From Verrucomicrobiota bacterium (GTDB taxonomy: Bacteria > Verrucomicrobiota > Verrucomicrobiia > Verrucomicrobiales > Verrucomicrobiaceae), in assembly GCA_017301975.1 (NCBI GenBank), contig JAFLEI010000029.1, positions 1 through 64,000 of the forward strand: a DNA stretch of 64,000 nt, written 5' to 3'. The position numbers and the translations under genes are program-made. Position 1 is the first letter of the stretch. Every line of letters starts with the position of its first letter. Shown here piece after piece: positions 9,078 through 19,189 of the stretch. Below the pieces are notes generated by a model. That model was not told the DNA's origin. It saw only the letters and a program-made list of their open reading frames with translations, and ran no database searches.

Positions 9078-10187
9078 ATGACAAATCCTGACCGCGAAAC
9101 GATCCTCATTGTTGACGACCAGGAAGAGAATCTCCGGGGCATTGGCAATGTGCTCACGGTGATGTCCTATGACATCGTTCTGGCGAACAGCGCCGTGCAG
9201 GCCTACCAGCAGCTTTTCGCCCGTACGCCCGATCTCATCCTGCTGGATGTCATGATGCCGGAGACGGATGGGCTCAGCGCCTGTCGTCAGATTAAATCCA
9301 ACGCCAGTTGGGCGGACATCCCCGTCATTTTCCTCTCTGCCGATGATGATAAAAATGTCATCGTTCAGGCTCTTGAAGCCGGCGGCGTTGACTACGTCAC
9401 CAAGCCTTTCAACATGGCGGAGCTGGTCTCGCGCGTGCGCACCCAGCTCGCGCTCAAGCGCACCAAAGACCAGCTACGTGCGCTCGTGGAAGACAAGGAC
9501 GAAATCATCGGCATCCTCGCTCATGACCTGAAAAACAGCCTCGCCGGCATGCGGCTCAGCGCCAGCCTGCTCCAGTCACGTCTCGCAGAACTCCCGTCCC
9601 GCTGTGCCCCCTTGGTGGACAATATCGTCAATGCCAGCGAGCGCATGCTGGCCTTCATGCAGGAGTTCCTCGCCAATCAATGTGCGGAACAGCTTCAATT
9701 GAAGAGCATTGCCGTGGACTTGTGTCATGTCGCGTCACGAGTCGCCTCCAATCACCAGGCCGCCGCGGGCGTTAAGAAAATCACTTTGACCACCAGCCTG
9801 CCCAATGAGCCGGTCCATGTGAAGGCGGATCCTGAAGGCCTGGCGCAAACTTTGGAAAACCTCGTCTCCAATGCCATCAAGTTTTCCTCAGAAGGCGGCT
9901 CGGTGGAAGTCACCGTGCAGCAGCCCATGGCCGGCATGGCCAAGTGCCTGGTGCGTGACACCGGCCCGGGCTTCACCCACGAAGATCGCACCAAGATGTT
10001 CCGCCGCTACGGGCGTCTCAGCGCCCAGCCCACGGGTGATGAACCATCCACCGGCCTCGGCTTGTCCATTGTGAAACGTCTGGTCGAAGCCATGGGGGGC
10101 ACCGTCATCCTCGCAGAAAACTCCGGCGTGGGCGCGGAGTTCGTCGTCACCCTGCAGATCACCCATTCCAAAACCGCCGAAACTTGA
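9078..10187 (+). CDS. Receiver-histidine kinase (REC-HisKA-HATPase)
   Basis: A 369-aa soluble kinase with an N-terminal receiver (Asp57 in LLDVMMPE; acidic pair Asp13/Asp14; Lys in VTKPF) followed by HisKA (His149 in ILAHDLKN) and HATPase_c (NLVSNAIKF, TGPGF, STGLGLSIV). There is no PAS, GAF or membrane segment. The input is therefore probably phosphorylation of its own receiver by another kinase, as in RcsC-like or cyanobacterial phosphorelays. It is monocistronic and converges on the DUF5985 trio. The partner cannot be read from sequence. Confidence 0.92.
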   Translation: MTNPDRETILIVDDQEENLRGIGNVLTVMSYDIVLANSAVQAYQQLFARTPDLILLDVMMPETDGLSACRQIKSNASWADIPVIFLSADDDKNVIVQALEAGGVDYVTKPFNMAELVSRVRTQLALKRTKDQLRALVEDKDEIIGILAHDLKNSLAGMRLSASLLQSRLAELPSRCAPLVDNIVNASERMLAFMQEFLANQCAEQLQLKSIAVDLCHVASRVASNHQAAAGVKKITLTTSLPNEPVHVKADPEGLAQTLENLVSNAIKFSSEGGSVEVTVQQPMAGMAKCLVRDTGPGFTHEDRTKMFRRYGRLSAQPTGDEPSTGLGLSIVKRLVEAMGGTVILAENSGVGAEFVVTLQITHSKTAET

Positions 10188-10276
10188 ACCATTCGGCGGC
10201 GCCCTTCCTCCAGATCAGCGCGGCTGAGTCATCAAGTCCTGGACCAAGTCTTTGACGACTGCACCAATCAGCCCCG

Positions 10277-10537
10277 TCATGACCGTCGGTTCTTATCCAC
10301 CACGGCGGCGATGATCGTGACAAACGCGGCGAGCCGCATCAAGTAAACATAAGGTGCCCATTCATTGTCCACCACCATGACTGCTCGGACGATGCGCTCG
10401 GTCATCAGAATGGTGAACGCGGCGGAAAAGTAGAGAAACAAACGGTCTCGGGTTCTTTTCCAGAAGCGGAGAAAAAACCATGCAATGACCAGCAAACTGA
10501 TGGTGGCGGCGCCGTTGAAGAATTGGTTTAACATCAT
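10277..10537 (-). CDS. DUF5985 family membrane protein (copy 2)
   Basis: An 86-aa protein with three predicted membrane helices and a basic loop KRTRDRLFLYFS between the first two, the pattern typical of DUF5985. The last helix is followed by a short basic tail. It is the third gene of a tightly packed leftward trio (winged helix, DUF5985, DUF5985), with a 2-bp gap to the gene before it. The function of this family is unknown. The neighbouring copy has the same length and layout, so they probably arose by duplication and may form a heteromeric complex. Confidence 0.8.
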   Translation of the reverse strand: MMLNQFFNGAATISLLVIAWFFLRFWKRTRDRLFLYFSAAFTILMTERIVRAVMVVDNEWAPYVYLMRLAAFVTIIAAVVDKNRRS

Positions 10538-10539
10538 GT

Positions 10540-10800
10540 CTAGTCAGATTCAAAGATGAGTCCGTACAAAAGGACGAGCAGGCCGGCCTGAGTGACGAAG
10601 TTTCGCCAAGGCAGGATGTACACATCCGGAAAGATCACCAAGTCCACGATCAGGAGGCCGTTGGAGGCCGCGAGGATGGCAAAACACAGCGAGCTCCAGT
10701 ACAACAGGCGCTGGCGGCTGCGGCGATACCCCCGCCATAAGAGCAACGCTGCGCCAAGGCTGGTGAAAGCGCAAAGAAGATAGATGATTGAACCTATCAT
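10540..10800 (-). CDS. DUF5985 family membrane protein (copy 1)
   Basis: An 86-aa protein with three hydrophobic segments. An Arg-rich loop (WRGYRRSRQRLLYWSS) follows the first helix and matches the charged loop in the downstream paralogue. The start codon overlaps the stop of the upstream winged-helix gene by 4 nt, so translation is probably coupled. Function unknown. The charged loop between helices 1 and 2 is the conserved feature of the family and a candidate interaction site. Confidence 0.8.
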   Translation of the reverse strand: MIGSIIYLLCAFTSLGAALLLWRGYRRSRQRLLYWSSLCFAILAASNGLLIVDLVIFPDVYILPWRNFVTQAGLLVLLYGLIFESD

Positions 10801-11192
10801 GATGATTGATCAGTGGTTTTGATTTTAAAGGCATCGGCGAAGCTCTGCGCTGCGTTGTCATCCCGACGGTAGATGGCTTCAATGATTCGGACAGGCTTGG
10901 TGCGGTAAAGGTCACCCAGCTCGTTCATCTGCGTGATCAGGTTGTCCTTGGTGCTGCACCTGTAGCTCGCCGCCGGCTCGGAGAGCTTCTCCAGCAGCCC
11001 GTCCCTGACCAGTTCGTCGAGCCACTTCTGCACCGACTTCGGGGTGCTCAGGATCGCATCATAAACTTTCTGCACCGACCAGGCGACGCCTGGATTCCGG
11101 CTGAACAAAAGCATGATCTCCATCTGTTCGACCGAACGGACATATCGGGAAATGAAGGTGCGAATTGAAGGAGGAATGTCCGGTTCGTGCAC
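10797..11192 (-). CDS. Winged-helix-like protein of the DUF5985 operon
   Basis: A 131-aa soluble protein. Residues about 20-90 have the helix pattern of a winged helix-turn-helix: VEQMEIMLLFSRNP, then a helix with SVQKVYDAI and SVQKWLDELVRDGLLEK as the likely recognition helix, then a short wing. The C-terminal part is helical. It is the first gene of the trio with two DUF5985 membrane proteins and overlaps the next gene by 4 nt. It may regulate the operon or tether the membrane proteins to DNA or another protein. That is inference from context; I know of no experimental function. Confidence 0.7.
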   Translation of the reverse strand: MHEPDIPPSIRTFISRYVRSVEQMEIMLLFSRNPGVAWSVQKVYDAILSTPKSVQKWLDELVRDGLLEKLSEPAASYRCSTKDNLITQMNELGDLYRTKPVRIIEAIYRRDDNAAQSFADAFKIKTTDQSS

Positions 11193-11443
11193 GGAAGTGG
11201 ATAGATGATGCTTGCTAATGGAAATCGCCCTCGCCGCACCACTTGGAAAGGCAGGCAGCCAATGGGATTCGCATCCGCAGCCCTTTGCGGATGTATCAAA
11301 CTCAATACGGTTCGATTTTTTTAGTCAACGACGAAATCGCACATGGCCCACTATTTGCGCGGAAAAAAAATATTCCGAGACTTCAATCAGGACACATCCT
11401 TATGGTCGTCGAGGTGCGATGTAACATAGATCGTTTCTGTACC
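11193..11443. other. Divergent promoter region between the DUF5985 operon and the HAMP-array kinase
   Basis: 251 bp that must hold the promoters of two divergent units. The kinase frame is open through much of it, with alternative starts at 11243 and 11402 (the latter preceded by AGGA), so part may be coding. I see no convincing operator. Confidence 0.3.
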
Positions 11444-14400
11444 ATGAGAACCATTTCCTCTCTCTCTCCTGTCGATTCTACCACCACCCCCGCGCCACGA
11501 AAACGCCACGCGGCCAAAAAGGGTGAACCAGGAAACGGGGAGACCTGGGAGCTGGAGCTGCTGGCCGCCATGCTCGCATTTCGCAAAGGGGATTTCACGA
11601 CTCGGTTGCCCGAGGGCTGGACAGGCGTTCGCGGCAAGATCGCCGATGCCTTCAATGACGTGCTCTCCATGAGCGAAGGCCGCGCTCGTGAGGCGGCGCG
11701 CGTGTCCCGCGTGGTGGGTAAAGAAGGGCGCCTCCGCCAGCGCATCGTCGTCACCGGCATGGTCGGTGGCTGGGCGGATGAAGTTCAGGCCCTTAACACT
11801 TTGATGGATGACCTCGTTCGTCCCACGACGGAAGTCACGCGCACCATTGGCGCGGTTGCAAAGGGAGATCTCGGCCAGTCAATGGCTGTCGAGGTCGATG
11901 GCCGTCCGCTGGAAGGCGAGTTCCTCCATTCCGCCAGACTCGTGAACCGCATGATCGATCAGCTTTCCGTGTTCACCTCGGAAGTGACCCGTGTGGCCCG
12001 CGAAGTAGGCACGGAAGGAAAGCTCGGCGGCCAGGCCCAGGTGAAAGGCGTGTCCGGCGTGTGGAAAGACCTGACAGAATCCGTGAACCAGATGGCGGGC
12101 AACCTCACCGCCCAGGTGCGCAACATCGTGGACGTGACCATCGCGGTGGCTGCGGGTGACTTGTCAAAAAAGATCACGGTGGACGTGCGTGGTGAAATTC
12201 TTCAGCTCAAGGAGGCCATCAACACGATGGTGGATCAGCTTCGCTCGTTCGCTTCTGAAGTGACACGCGTGGCGCGCGAAGTGGGTACGGAAGGCAAGCT
12301 CGGCGGTCAGGCCCAGGTGCCGGACGTGGGCGGAACGTGGAAGGATTTGACGGATAACGTCAACTCCATGGCGAACAGCCTCACGGCTCAGGTGCGCAAC
12401 ATCGCCGAAGTGACCACCGCCGTGGCGCGAGGCGACTTGTCCCGCAAGATCACGGTGGACGTGCAGGGGGAAATTTTGGAGCTCAAGAACACCATTAACA
12501 CGCTCGTCGATCAGCTCAATGCCTTCGCCTCCGAAGTGAGCCGCGTGGCCCGCGAAGTGGGCACGGAGGGCAAACTCGGCGGTCAGGCCCAGGTGTCCGG
12601 TGTGGCGGGAACGTGGAAGGATTTGACCGACAACGTCAATTCCATGGCCTCCAACCTCACCTCCCAGGTCCGCAACATCGCGGAAGTGACCATTGCCGTC
12701 GCCAACGGTGACTTGTCCAAGCAGATCACGGTGGACGTGCGCGGAGAAATTCTCGAACTGAAGGAAACCATCAACACGATGGTGGAACAGCTGCGCTCCT
12801 TTGCCTCTGAGGTGACGCGCGTGGCCCGCGAAGTGGGCACGGAGGGCAAGCTCGGCGGTCAGGCCCAGGTGCCCGGGGTCGCAGGCACTTGGAAGGGTCT
12901 GACTGACAACGTGAACTCCATGGCCTCCAATCTCACCGGCCAGGTGCGAAACATCGCCGACGTGGCCACGGCCATCGCAAAAGGAGACCTTTCCCGCAAG
13001 ATCACGGTGGACGTGAAGGGGGAAATTCTGGAGCTGAAAAACACCGTCAACACCATGGTGGACCAGCTCAACGGTTTCGCCTCTGAAGTGAGCCGCGTGG
13101 CGCGTGAAGTCGGCACGGAGGGCAAGCTCGGCGGCCAGGCCCAGGTGTCCGGTGTGGCCGGAACGTGGAAGGATCTGACCGACAACGTCAACTCGATGGC
13201 CTCCAACCTCACCGGCCAGGTGCGCAACATCGCGGAAGTGACCATCGCCGTGGCCAATGGAGACCTTTCCCGCAAGATCACCGTGGACGTGCGCGGCGAA
13301 ATTTTGCAGCTCAAGGAAACCATCAACACCATGGTGGAGCAGCTTCGTTCGTTTGCCTCTGAAGTGACGCGCGTGGCGCGTGAAGTGGGCACCGAAGGCC
13401 GCCTCGGCGTGCAGGCCGTGGTGCCGGGTGTGGCCGGCACATGGAAGGATCTGACCGACTCCGTGAACGCCATGGGCACCAATCTAACTGACCAGGTTCG
13501 CAACATCGCGGAAGTGACCACCGCCGTGGCTCGTGGTGACCTTTCTCGCAAGATCACGGTGGACGTGAAGGGGGAAATTCTCGAACTCAAAAACACCATT
13601 AACACCATGGTGGACCAGCTGAATGCCTTCGCCGCTGAAGTGACCCGCGTGGCCCGCGAAGTGGGCACGGAGGGCAAACTCGGCGGACAGGCCCAGGTGC
13701 CGGGCGTGGCAGGAACATGGAAAGACCTCACCGACTCCGTGAACGTGATGGCGGCCAATCTCACCGACCAGGTGCGCGGCATTGTGAAAGTCGTGACCGC
13801 CGTGGCCAATGGTAACCTCCGCCAGCGCCTCTCCGTGCAGGCGAAGGGTGAAGTGGCGGCCCTCGCTGAAACGATCAACAACATGACCGACACGCTCGCG
13901 ACCTTTGCGGATCAGGTGACCAACGTTGCCCGCGAAGTCGGCGTGGAAGGACGCCTCGGCGGTCAGGCCAACGTGCCCGGTGCGGCAGGCACCTGGAAAG
14001 ACCTGACCGGTAACGTGAACCTCCTCGCCGCCAACTTGACAACCCAGGTGCGCGCCATCGCGGAAGTGGCCACCGCCGTGACGAAAGGTGACCTCACGCG
14101 CTCCATCCAGGTGGAGACACGCGGTGAAGTGGCGGAACTGAAGGACAACATCAACACCATGATCGACAACCTCCGTGTCACCACGGAGCGCAACAAAGAG
14201 CAGGACTGGCTCAAGACGAACCTCGCCAAGTTCACCCGTATGCTCCAGGGCCAGCGCGATCTTTACACGGTCGGCCACATGCTGCTCTCCGAGCTCGCAC
14301 CTCTCGTGGATTCCCAACAGGGCTCGGTTTACCAGATGACCGCCGGCGACGACGAAGCCCCGCTGCTTCAGCGCCTCGCCAGCTACGCCAATGAGGCGGA

Positions 14401-16924
14401 TCTGCCGGAGCAAATCCTGCTGGGAAATGGTCTGGTCGGCCAGTGCGCACGGGAAAAACAACGCGTGCTTCTGACCGAGGTTCCGTCCGATTACACCCGG
14501 ATTCATTCCTCGCTCGGCAGCACCCGGCCCGCCAATGTGGTCGTCCTGCCGGTGTTGTATGAAGGCCAGACCAAGGCGGTCATCGAACTGGCCGCCCTGC
14601 ATCCGTTTACTGACGGACATCTCAACTTCCTCGAACAGCTCACCCAGTCCATCGGCGTCGTGCTCAACACCATTGAGGCAACGATGCGTACAGAAGGCCT
14701 TCTCCAGCAGAGCCAGCAGCTCACCGCAGAATTGCAGTCTGGCCAGAAAGAACTCCAGCAGACCAATGAGGAGCTCGAGCAAAAAGCGCAGGAACTGGCG
14801 GACCAAAACGCCGAGGTGGAGCGTAAGAACAAGGAAATCGAGCAGGCCCGCCGTGCTTTGGAAGAAAAGGCTGCAGAGCTGGCTCTGACTTCGAAGTACA
14901 AGTCCGAATTCCTCGCCAACATGTCGCACGAGCTTCGCACTCCGCTCAATTCAATCCTGATCCTCGGTCAGCAGCTCGGCGAAAACACCGTCGGCAATTT
15001 GAATCCCAAGCAAGTCGAGTTCGCCCGCAACATCCACTCCGCCGGCTCTGACCTTCTCAACCTCATCAACGACATTCTCGATCTCTCCAAGATCGAGTCC
15101 GGCACTGTCACCGTCGATGCCGAGGAGATCAGCTTCACATCCCTGAAGGATTCAGTGGACCGCAGTTTCCGCCACATCGCGGAAAGCAAAAACCTGCCCT
15201 TCATCATGGAATTCGACCCCAATCTGCCCACCGCTTTCACCAGCGACTCCAAGCGCCTGCAGCAGATCATCAAGAATCTCCTGTCCAATGCCTTCAAGTT
15301 CACCGCCGCCGGTCACGTCCGTATGAATGTGAAACTGGTCGAAAGCGGCTGGAGTCCCGATCATCCAAGCTTGAACCGCGCCGGTGCCGTCATCGCCATG
15401 TCGATCACTGATACCGGCATCGGCATCGCCCCTGAAAAGCAGCGCCTCATTTTTGAGGCCTTCCAGCAGGCGGATGCCGGCACCTCGCGCAAATATGGCG
15501 GCACGGGCCTCGGCCTCGCCATCTCGCGAGAGCTGGCGTCCCTGCTCGGTGGGGAAATCCGGCTCGCCAGCACTCCTAACGAGGGCAGCATGTTCACCCT
15601 CTATTTGCCGCTTGTTTATTTCGGTCCCGCCAACTCCTCGACCAATCCGCTCAATGAAGGAAGGAACAATGGCAGGGCATCCATCGCGCTTCCAGTTTCT
15701 GTCGCCCGCGATGAACATATCGAGGATGACCGCGCCAATGTGGAGGATGGTGATCTTGCCGCTCTCATCGTCGAAGATGACCCTCACTACGCACGCGTGC
15801 TCCTCGGTCTCGCCCGCGACAAGGGCTTCAAAGGCCTGGTGGCCAAACGCGGCCATGAGGCTCTCTCCCTCGCCCGCCAGTACCGTCCCACGGCGATCAC
15901 ACTCGATATCTTCCTTCCAGACATGCTCGGCTGGACGGTGCTGAACAATCTCAAGCTCTCGCCGGAAACACGTCACATCCCCGTGCAGATCATCACCTTG
16001 GAGGAAGAGCGCAGCCACGGCCTCTCTCGTGGCGCTTTCTCCTATCTCGTGAAGCCAGCCACCACGGAAGATCTGGAAAGCGCCTTCGACAGGATCAAAA
16101 CGTTCGTAGCACCGCGCACCAAGCGCCTCCTCGTCGTCGAAGACAATGACACCGAGCGGCTCAGCATCGTCGAACTCCTCGGCCATGACGACATTGAGAT
16201 TCAGACGGTCGCCACAGGCGAGGAGGCCTACACCACGCTGCTCGACCGCCACTTCGACTGTTGCGTCCTCGATCTTCGCCTGCCCGACATGTCAGGCTTT
16301 GATCTGCTGGACCGCATTCAGGAAGAGCCCAGCCTGCGGGATGTTCCCGTCGTTGTCTTCACCGGAAAGGATCTCTCCGCCACGGAAGAGGGCCGGCTCC
16401 GTACCATGGCCAAGAGCATCGTGCTCAAGGACGTGCAGTCCCCCGAACGCCTTCTTGATGAAACGGCGCTCTTCCTGCACCGCGTGGTGGCCGACCTTCC
16501 CGAAAGCAAGCGGCAGATGCTGGAGCGTCTGCACAGCACCAATGAAGTCCTGCGCGGACGCAAAGTGCTCATTGTTGACGATGACGCCCGCAACATTTTC
16601 GCACTTTCCACGGTCCTGGAAAACCAGGAAATGGAAATCCTCAGCGCCACCAACGGCCGCCAGGCCATCGAGCTCATCCAGGCCAACGATGACCTCGCCA
16701 TGGTGCTGATGGACATCATGATGCCGGAAATGGACGGCTACGAAACCATGCGGGAAATTCGCAGACAACCGGAATTTCGTAACCTGCCCATCCTTGCACT
16801 GACGGCAAAGGCGATGAAAGGTGACCGCGAAAAATGCCTCGAAGCAGGCGCCAGCGACTACATCGCCAAGCCCGTGGACACCGACCAGCTTCTTTCGCTG
16901 CTCCGCGTCTGGCTGCATCGCTGA
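11444..16924 (+). CDS. HAMP-array hybrid histidine kinase with GAF and three receivers (group III HHK type)
   Basis: A soluble hybrid kinase of about 1826 aa from the chosen ATG; 11402 is an alternative start. Residues about 86-913 are nine consecutive 92-aa repeats of the HAMP type (core [31 protein letters not shown]). These are followed by a GAF domain (about 925-1085), a Gln/Glu-rich coiled coil, HisKA (His1162 in [11 protein letters not shown]), HATPase_c ([27 protein letters not shown]) and three receivers with phospho-acceptors Asp1488, Asp1610 and Asp1757. The architecture matches Nik1/DokA-type kinases, which sense osmotic and envelope stress in fungi and slime moulds; bacterial homologues are common but poorly characterised. 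No membrane helix is visible. It is probably co-transcribed with the receiver-kinase-receiver gene 10 bp downstream. Confidence 0.95.
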   Translation: MRTISSLSPVDSTTTPAPRKRHAAKKGEPGNGETWELELLAAMLAFRKGDFTTRLPEGWTGVRGKIADAFNDVLSMSEGRAREAARVSRVVGKEGRLRQRIVVTGMVGGWADEVQALNTLMDDLVRPTTEVTRTIGAVAKGDLGQSMAVEVDGRPLEGEFLHSARLVNRMIDQLSVFTSEVTRVAREVGTEGKLGGQAQVKGVSGVWKDLTESVNQMAGNLTAQVRNIVDVTIAVAAGDLSKKITVDVRGEILQLKEAINTMVDQLRSFASEVTRVAREVGTEGKLGGQAQVPDVGGTWKDLTDNVNSMANSLTAQVRNIAEVTTAVARGDLSRKITVDVQGEILELKNTINTLVDQLNAFASEVSRVAREVGTEGKLGGQAQVSGVAGTWKDLTDNVNSMASNLTSQVRNIAEVTIAVANGDLSKQITVDVRGEILELKETINTMVEQLRSFASEVTRVAREVGTEGKLGGQAQVPGVAGTWKGLTDNVNSMASNLTGQVRNIADVATAIAKGDLSRKITVDVKGEILELKNTVNTMVDQLNGFASEVSRVAREVGTEGKLGGQAQVSGVAGTWKDLTDNVNSMASNLTGQVRNIAEVTIAVANGDLSRKITVDVRGEILQLKETINTMVEQLRSFASEVTRVAREVGTEGRLGVQAVVPGVAGTWKDLTDSVNAMGTNLTDQVRNIAEVTTAVARGDLSRKITVDVKGEILELKNTINTMVDQLNAFAAEVTRVAREVGTEGKLGGQAQVPGVAGTWKDLTDSVNVMAANLTDQVRGIVKVVTAVANGNLRQRLSVQAKGEVAALAETINNMTDTLATFADQVTNVAREVGVEGRLGGQANVPGAAGTWKDLTGNVNLLAANLTTQVRAIAEVATAVTKGDLTRSIQVETRGEVAELKDNINTMIDNLRVTTERNKEQDWLKTNLAKFTRMLQGQRDLYTVGHMLLSELAPLVDSQQGSVYQMTAGDDEAPLLQRLASYANEADLPEQILLGNGLVGQCAREKQRVLLTEVPSDYTRIHSSLGSTRPANVVVLPVLYEGQTKAVIELAALHPFTDGHLNFLEQLTQSIGVVLNTIEATMRTEGLLQQSQQLTAELQSGQKELQQTNEELEQKAQELADQNAEVERKNKEIEQARRALEEKAAELALTSKYKSEFLANMSHELRTPLNSILILGQQLGENTVGNLNPKQVEFARNIHSAGSDLLNLINDILDLSKIESGTVTVDAEEISFTSLKDSVDRSFRHIAESKNLPFIMEFDPNLPTAFTSDSKRLQQIIKNLLSNAFKFTAAGHVRMNVKLVESGWSPDHPSLNRAGAVIAMSITDTGIGIAPEKQRLIFEAFQQADAGTSRKYGGTGLGLAISRELASLLGGEIRLASTPNEGSMFTLYLPLVYFGPANSSTNPLNEGRNNGRASIALPVSVARDEHIEDDRANVEDGDLAALIVEDDPHYARVLLGLARDKGFKGLVAKRGHEALSLARQYRPTAITLDIFLPDMLGWTVLNNLKLSPETRHIPVQIITLEEERSHGLSRGAFSYLVKPATTEDLESAFDRIKTFVAPRTKRLLVVEDNDTERLSIVELLGHDDIEIQTVATGEEAYTTLLDRHFDCCVLDLRLPDMSGFDLLDRIQEEPSLRDVPVVVFTGKDLSATEEGRLRTMAKSIVLKDVQSPERLLDETALFLHRVVADLPESKRQMLERLHSTNEVLRGRKVLIVDDDARNIFALSTVLENQEMEILSATNGRQAIELIQANDDLAMVLMDIMMPEMDGYETMREIRRQPEFRNLPILALTAKAMKGDREKCLEAGASDYIAKPVDTDQLLSLLRVWLHR
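11975..14182 (+). repeat. Eight near-identical 276-bp tandem repeats encoding HAMP units
   Basis: Exact-length units begin at 11975, 12251, 12527, 12803, 13079, 13355, 13631 and 13907. A more diverged first unit lies upstream, from about 11699. Units alternate in two types, giving a higher-order period of 552 bp. The repeats are in frame and fully coding. Confidence 0.95.
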
Positions 16925-16934
16925 ACCTCCCGCC

Positions 16935-18623
16935 ATGTCGCCCGATTCCTCCACTCACAAAGTACCTGCCCGGGATAAACCCACGGTGCTGGTCGTTGAT
17001 GATGACTCCAAGAATCTCCTGGCGATCGAGAGCGTCCTCAATGGCCCCAGCTACCGGCTGATCAAGGCTCAGACCGGTGCCGAGGCTCTCATGGCTCTTA
17101 TGAACGGCGATTTTGCGGCCATCGTTCTCGATGTCCAGATGCCGGACATGAGTGGCATCGAGCTCGCAAAAATGATCAAGCTGAAAAGACGAACCCAGCA
17201 CATCCCGATCATCTTCCTCACTGCTCACTACCGCGAGGACGAGCACGCGGTGATTGGTTATGATGTTGGTGCCGTCGATTACCTGACCAAGCCCATCAAT
17301 CCGGCGGTTCTCCGCTCCAAGGTGAACGTCTTTGTCGATCTTTTCGGCAAGACCCGCGACCTGGCCGAAATGAACAGCACGCGGCAGGCGGCGGAGGAGG
17401 CCCTGCGCATCGCAAACATGGAACTCGCCGCTCGCAACGAGGCCCTGGAGCGCGAAGCGGAGGAACGCGAACGCCGCATCCGCGCGGAATCGGCGCAGGC
17501 CGAGGCCGAGGAAGCAAATGCGGCCAAGGATCGCTTCCTCGCGATGCTTTCGCATGAACTTCGCACCCCGCTTTCCCCCATTGTACATGCGGTCACTTTG
17601 CTGGAGGAAATCGAATGCCCTCCTGCAATCAGCGAACACATCGCCACCATTCGGCGCAATGTCCGCCTCGAAGCAAGGCTCATTGACGATCTCCTCGACC
17701 TGGCCCGCATCCGCAATGGCAAGCTTCGCCTCGAACTGCATCCCGTCGATGTTCACGAGGCTCTTCGGCAGGCCATGAAAATTTGCCAGCCCGAGTTCGC
17801 GGCGCGTCGCATTCGCATCGTTGAAAGACTGGAGGCACCGGACCCGCATGTGCGCGGCGACTTCGCACGCTTGCAGCAGGTGTTCTGGAATCTGCTCACC
17901 AATGCCGCGAAGTTCAGCCCTGAAGACAGCACCATTGAAGTCTGTACTTTTGCCACTGAACCCGACAGTCGCATCACCATCGAGGTCTCGGACCAGGGTA
18001 TAGGCATCCTTTCGGAAAAGCTGGACCGCATCTTTGATGCCTTTGAGCAGGGCGCCCGCCCTTCGCAGGCAGGCCTCGGCCTCGGCCTCGCCATCTGCAA
18101 GGCTTTGGTGGAGATGCACAGCGGGGCGATTGGCGCGCATAGCGACGGCCCCAACCGCGGTGCCAAGTTCATCGTCCGCCTCCCTGGCGCCGTTCCTTCC
18201 GGCCAGCCAAACGGAGAATCCAGGCATGAAATCTCTCCGCCTGCGGGCCTCCGCCTCCTGGTGGTGGAGGATCATCCGGATACACTGGGCACGCTCACTC
18301 GGCTGCTGACACGCCGGGGCTACATCGTCCGTACTGCGGCCTGCATCGCGGAGAGCCTCGAAGTCGCGCGTGAATACGAGTTCGATCTGCTCATTTCAGA
18401 TATCGGTCTCCCCGATGGGCGCGGCACCGAACTGCTGGAGCAGCTCATCGCTCTCTACGGCAGGCGCCCCCTCGCCATTGCCATGAGCGGCTTTGGAATG
18501 GAGGATGATGTCGAGCGCAGCCAGCAGGCCGGATTTTCAGAACACCTCACCAAGCCGGTCGAGTTCTCCGCTCTGCAGCAGGCCATTGCACGGCTGGCCC
18601 CCTCCATGGCGGACAAAAGTTAG
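16935..18623 (+). CDS. Hybrid histidine kinase (REC-HisKA-HATPase-REC)
   Basis: A 562-aa soluble kinase: receiver (Asp66 in VLDVQMPDMSG), Glu/Arg-rich coiled coil (about 150-195), HisKA (His207 in [11 protein letters not shown]), HATPase_c (NLLTNAAKF, DQGIGI, AGLGLGLAI) and a C-terminal receiver (Asp489 in SDIGLPDGRG). The ATG at 16935 is chosen because it lies 10 bp past the preceding stop and just before the receiver; the frame is open further upstream inside the previous gene. The close spacing implies co-transcription with the HAMP-array kinase, whose receivers could exchange phosphate with this protein's N-terminal receiver. Its kinase-receiver half closely resembles the C-terminal half of the ethylene-receptor-like kinase at 21651. 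Confidence 0.94.
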   Translation: MSPDSSTHKVPARDKPTVLVVDDDSKNLLAIESVLNGPSYRLIKAQTGAEALMALMNGDFAAIVLDVQMPDMSGIELAKMIKLKRRTQHIPIIFLTAHYREDEHAVIGYDVGAVDYLTKPINPAVLRSKVNVFVDLFGKTRDLAEMNSTRQAAEEALRIANMELAARNEALEREAEERERRIRAESAQAEAEEANAAKDRFLAMLSHELRTPLSPIVHAVTLLEEIECPPAISEHIATIRRNVRLEARLIDDLLDLARIRNGKLRLELHPVDVHEALRQAMKICQPEFAARRIRIVERLEAPDPHVRGDFARLQQVFWNLLTNAAKFSPEDSTIEVCTFATEPDSRITIEVSDQGIGILSEKLDRIFDAFEQGARPSQAGLGLGLAICKALVEMHSGAIGAHSDGPNRGAKFIVRLPGAVPSGQPNGESRHEISPPAGLRLLVVEDHPDTLGTLTRLLTRRGYIVRTAACIAESLEVAREYEFDLLISDIGLPDGRGTELLEQLIALYGRRPLAIAMSGFGMEDDVERSQQAGFSEHLTKPVEFSALQQAIARLAPSMADKS

Positions 18624-18718
18624 GACGGTGCTGCGGGCTAGGTGCTCCAGGGAATGGATACAACCGCTGTTTCAAGTTCATGCGTTTAACGTTTGGAACC
18701 CTCCACCTCGCCCATACC

Positions 18719-19048
18719 ATGAACAACCCAACCCTTCCCACTCTGGACGATCCTGAAAATCTTTCCGACAAAGCCGCCAGCGCCTGGGAGCGCGCGACTG
18801 AGAAAGAAGTGGCGGCTGAAGCAGGCCGCGCTTGGAATAATACCAAGGAAAAGGCCGCCGAGGCGCTGCACTCCAGCCAGCGCTATGTTCGCGAACATCT
18901 CGGCTCCTCGGTGCTTGGCGTTTTCGGCGCAGGTATGGTCGTCGGGGCACTCCTTGCCTGGACGGTGGCGCATGAGCAGCGCAATGACACAGCCGAGAAC
19001 ATTCACCGTTTTCTGGCCCGCCTTGGCCGCAAGCTCAATCTTGACTGA
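18719..19048 (+). CDS. ElaB/YqjD/DUF883-like membrane-anchored protein
   Basis: A 109-aa protein with a long charged, helical N-terminal part rich in Ala, Glu and Lys. A single C-terminal membrane segment (GVFGAGMVVGALLAW) preceded by YVREHLGS matches the tail of the ElaB/YqjD group. In E. coli these tail-anchored proteins bind ribosomes at the membrane in stationary phase. The Met at 18719 is preferred over 18680 because the upstream residues do not resemble the family. A perfect terminator follows 26 bp after the stop. Similarity to DUF883 was judged by eye, mainly on the C-terminal tail. Confidence 0.7.
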   Translation: MNNPTLPTLDDPENLSDKAASAWERATEKEVAAEAGRAWNNTKEKAAEALHSSQRYVREHLGSSVLGVFGAGMVVGALLAWTVAHEQRNDTAENIHRFLARLGRKLNLD

Positions 19049-19074
19049 GCATTCTAAACTCACTCGAAAACCTG

Positions 19075-19113
19075 ACACATGCCAGTTCCCCCCAGGAACT
19101 GGCATGTGTTTTT
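19075..19113 (+). terminator. Rho-independent terminator
   Basis: A perfect 15-bp stem, ACACATGCCAGTTCC (19075-19089) with its complement at 19095-19109, a 5-nt loop CCCCA and a T-run on the + strand. It ends the transcript of the ElaB/YqjD-like gene. Confidence 0.93.
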
Positions 19114-19189
19114 CGTACGGACACGTTGCTCCTGATTCCAGCCTTCACCTTCCTACATCCAGTGCCAGCAGGAGGCGCGATTATGCGGC

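Noticed and set aside
11975-14182. Regular repeats considered as CRISPR or satellite DNA
   Set aside because: The 276-bp units are in frame, coding and contiguous, with no spacers.
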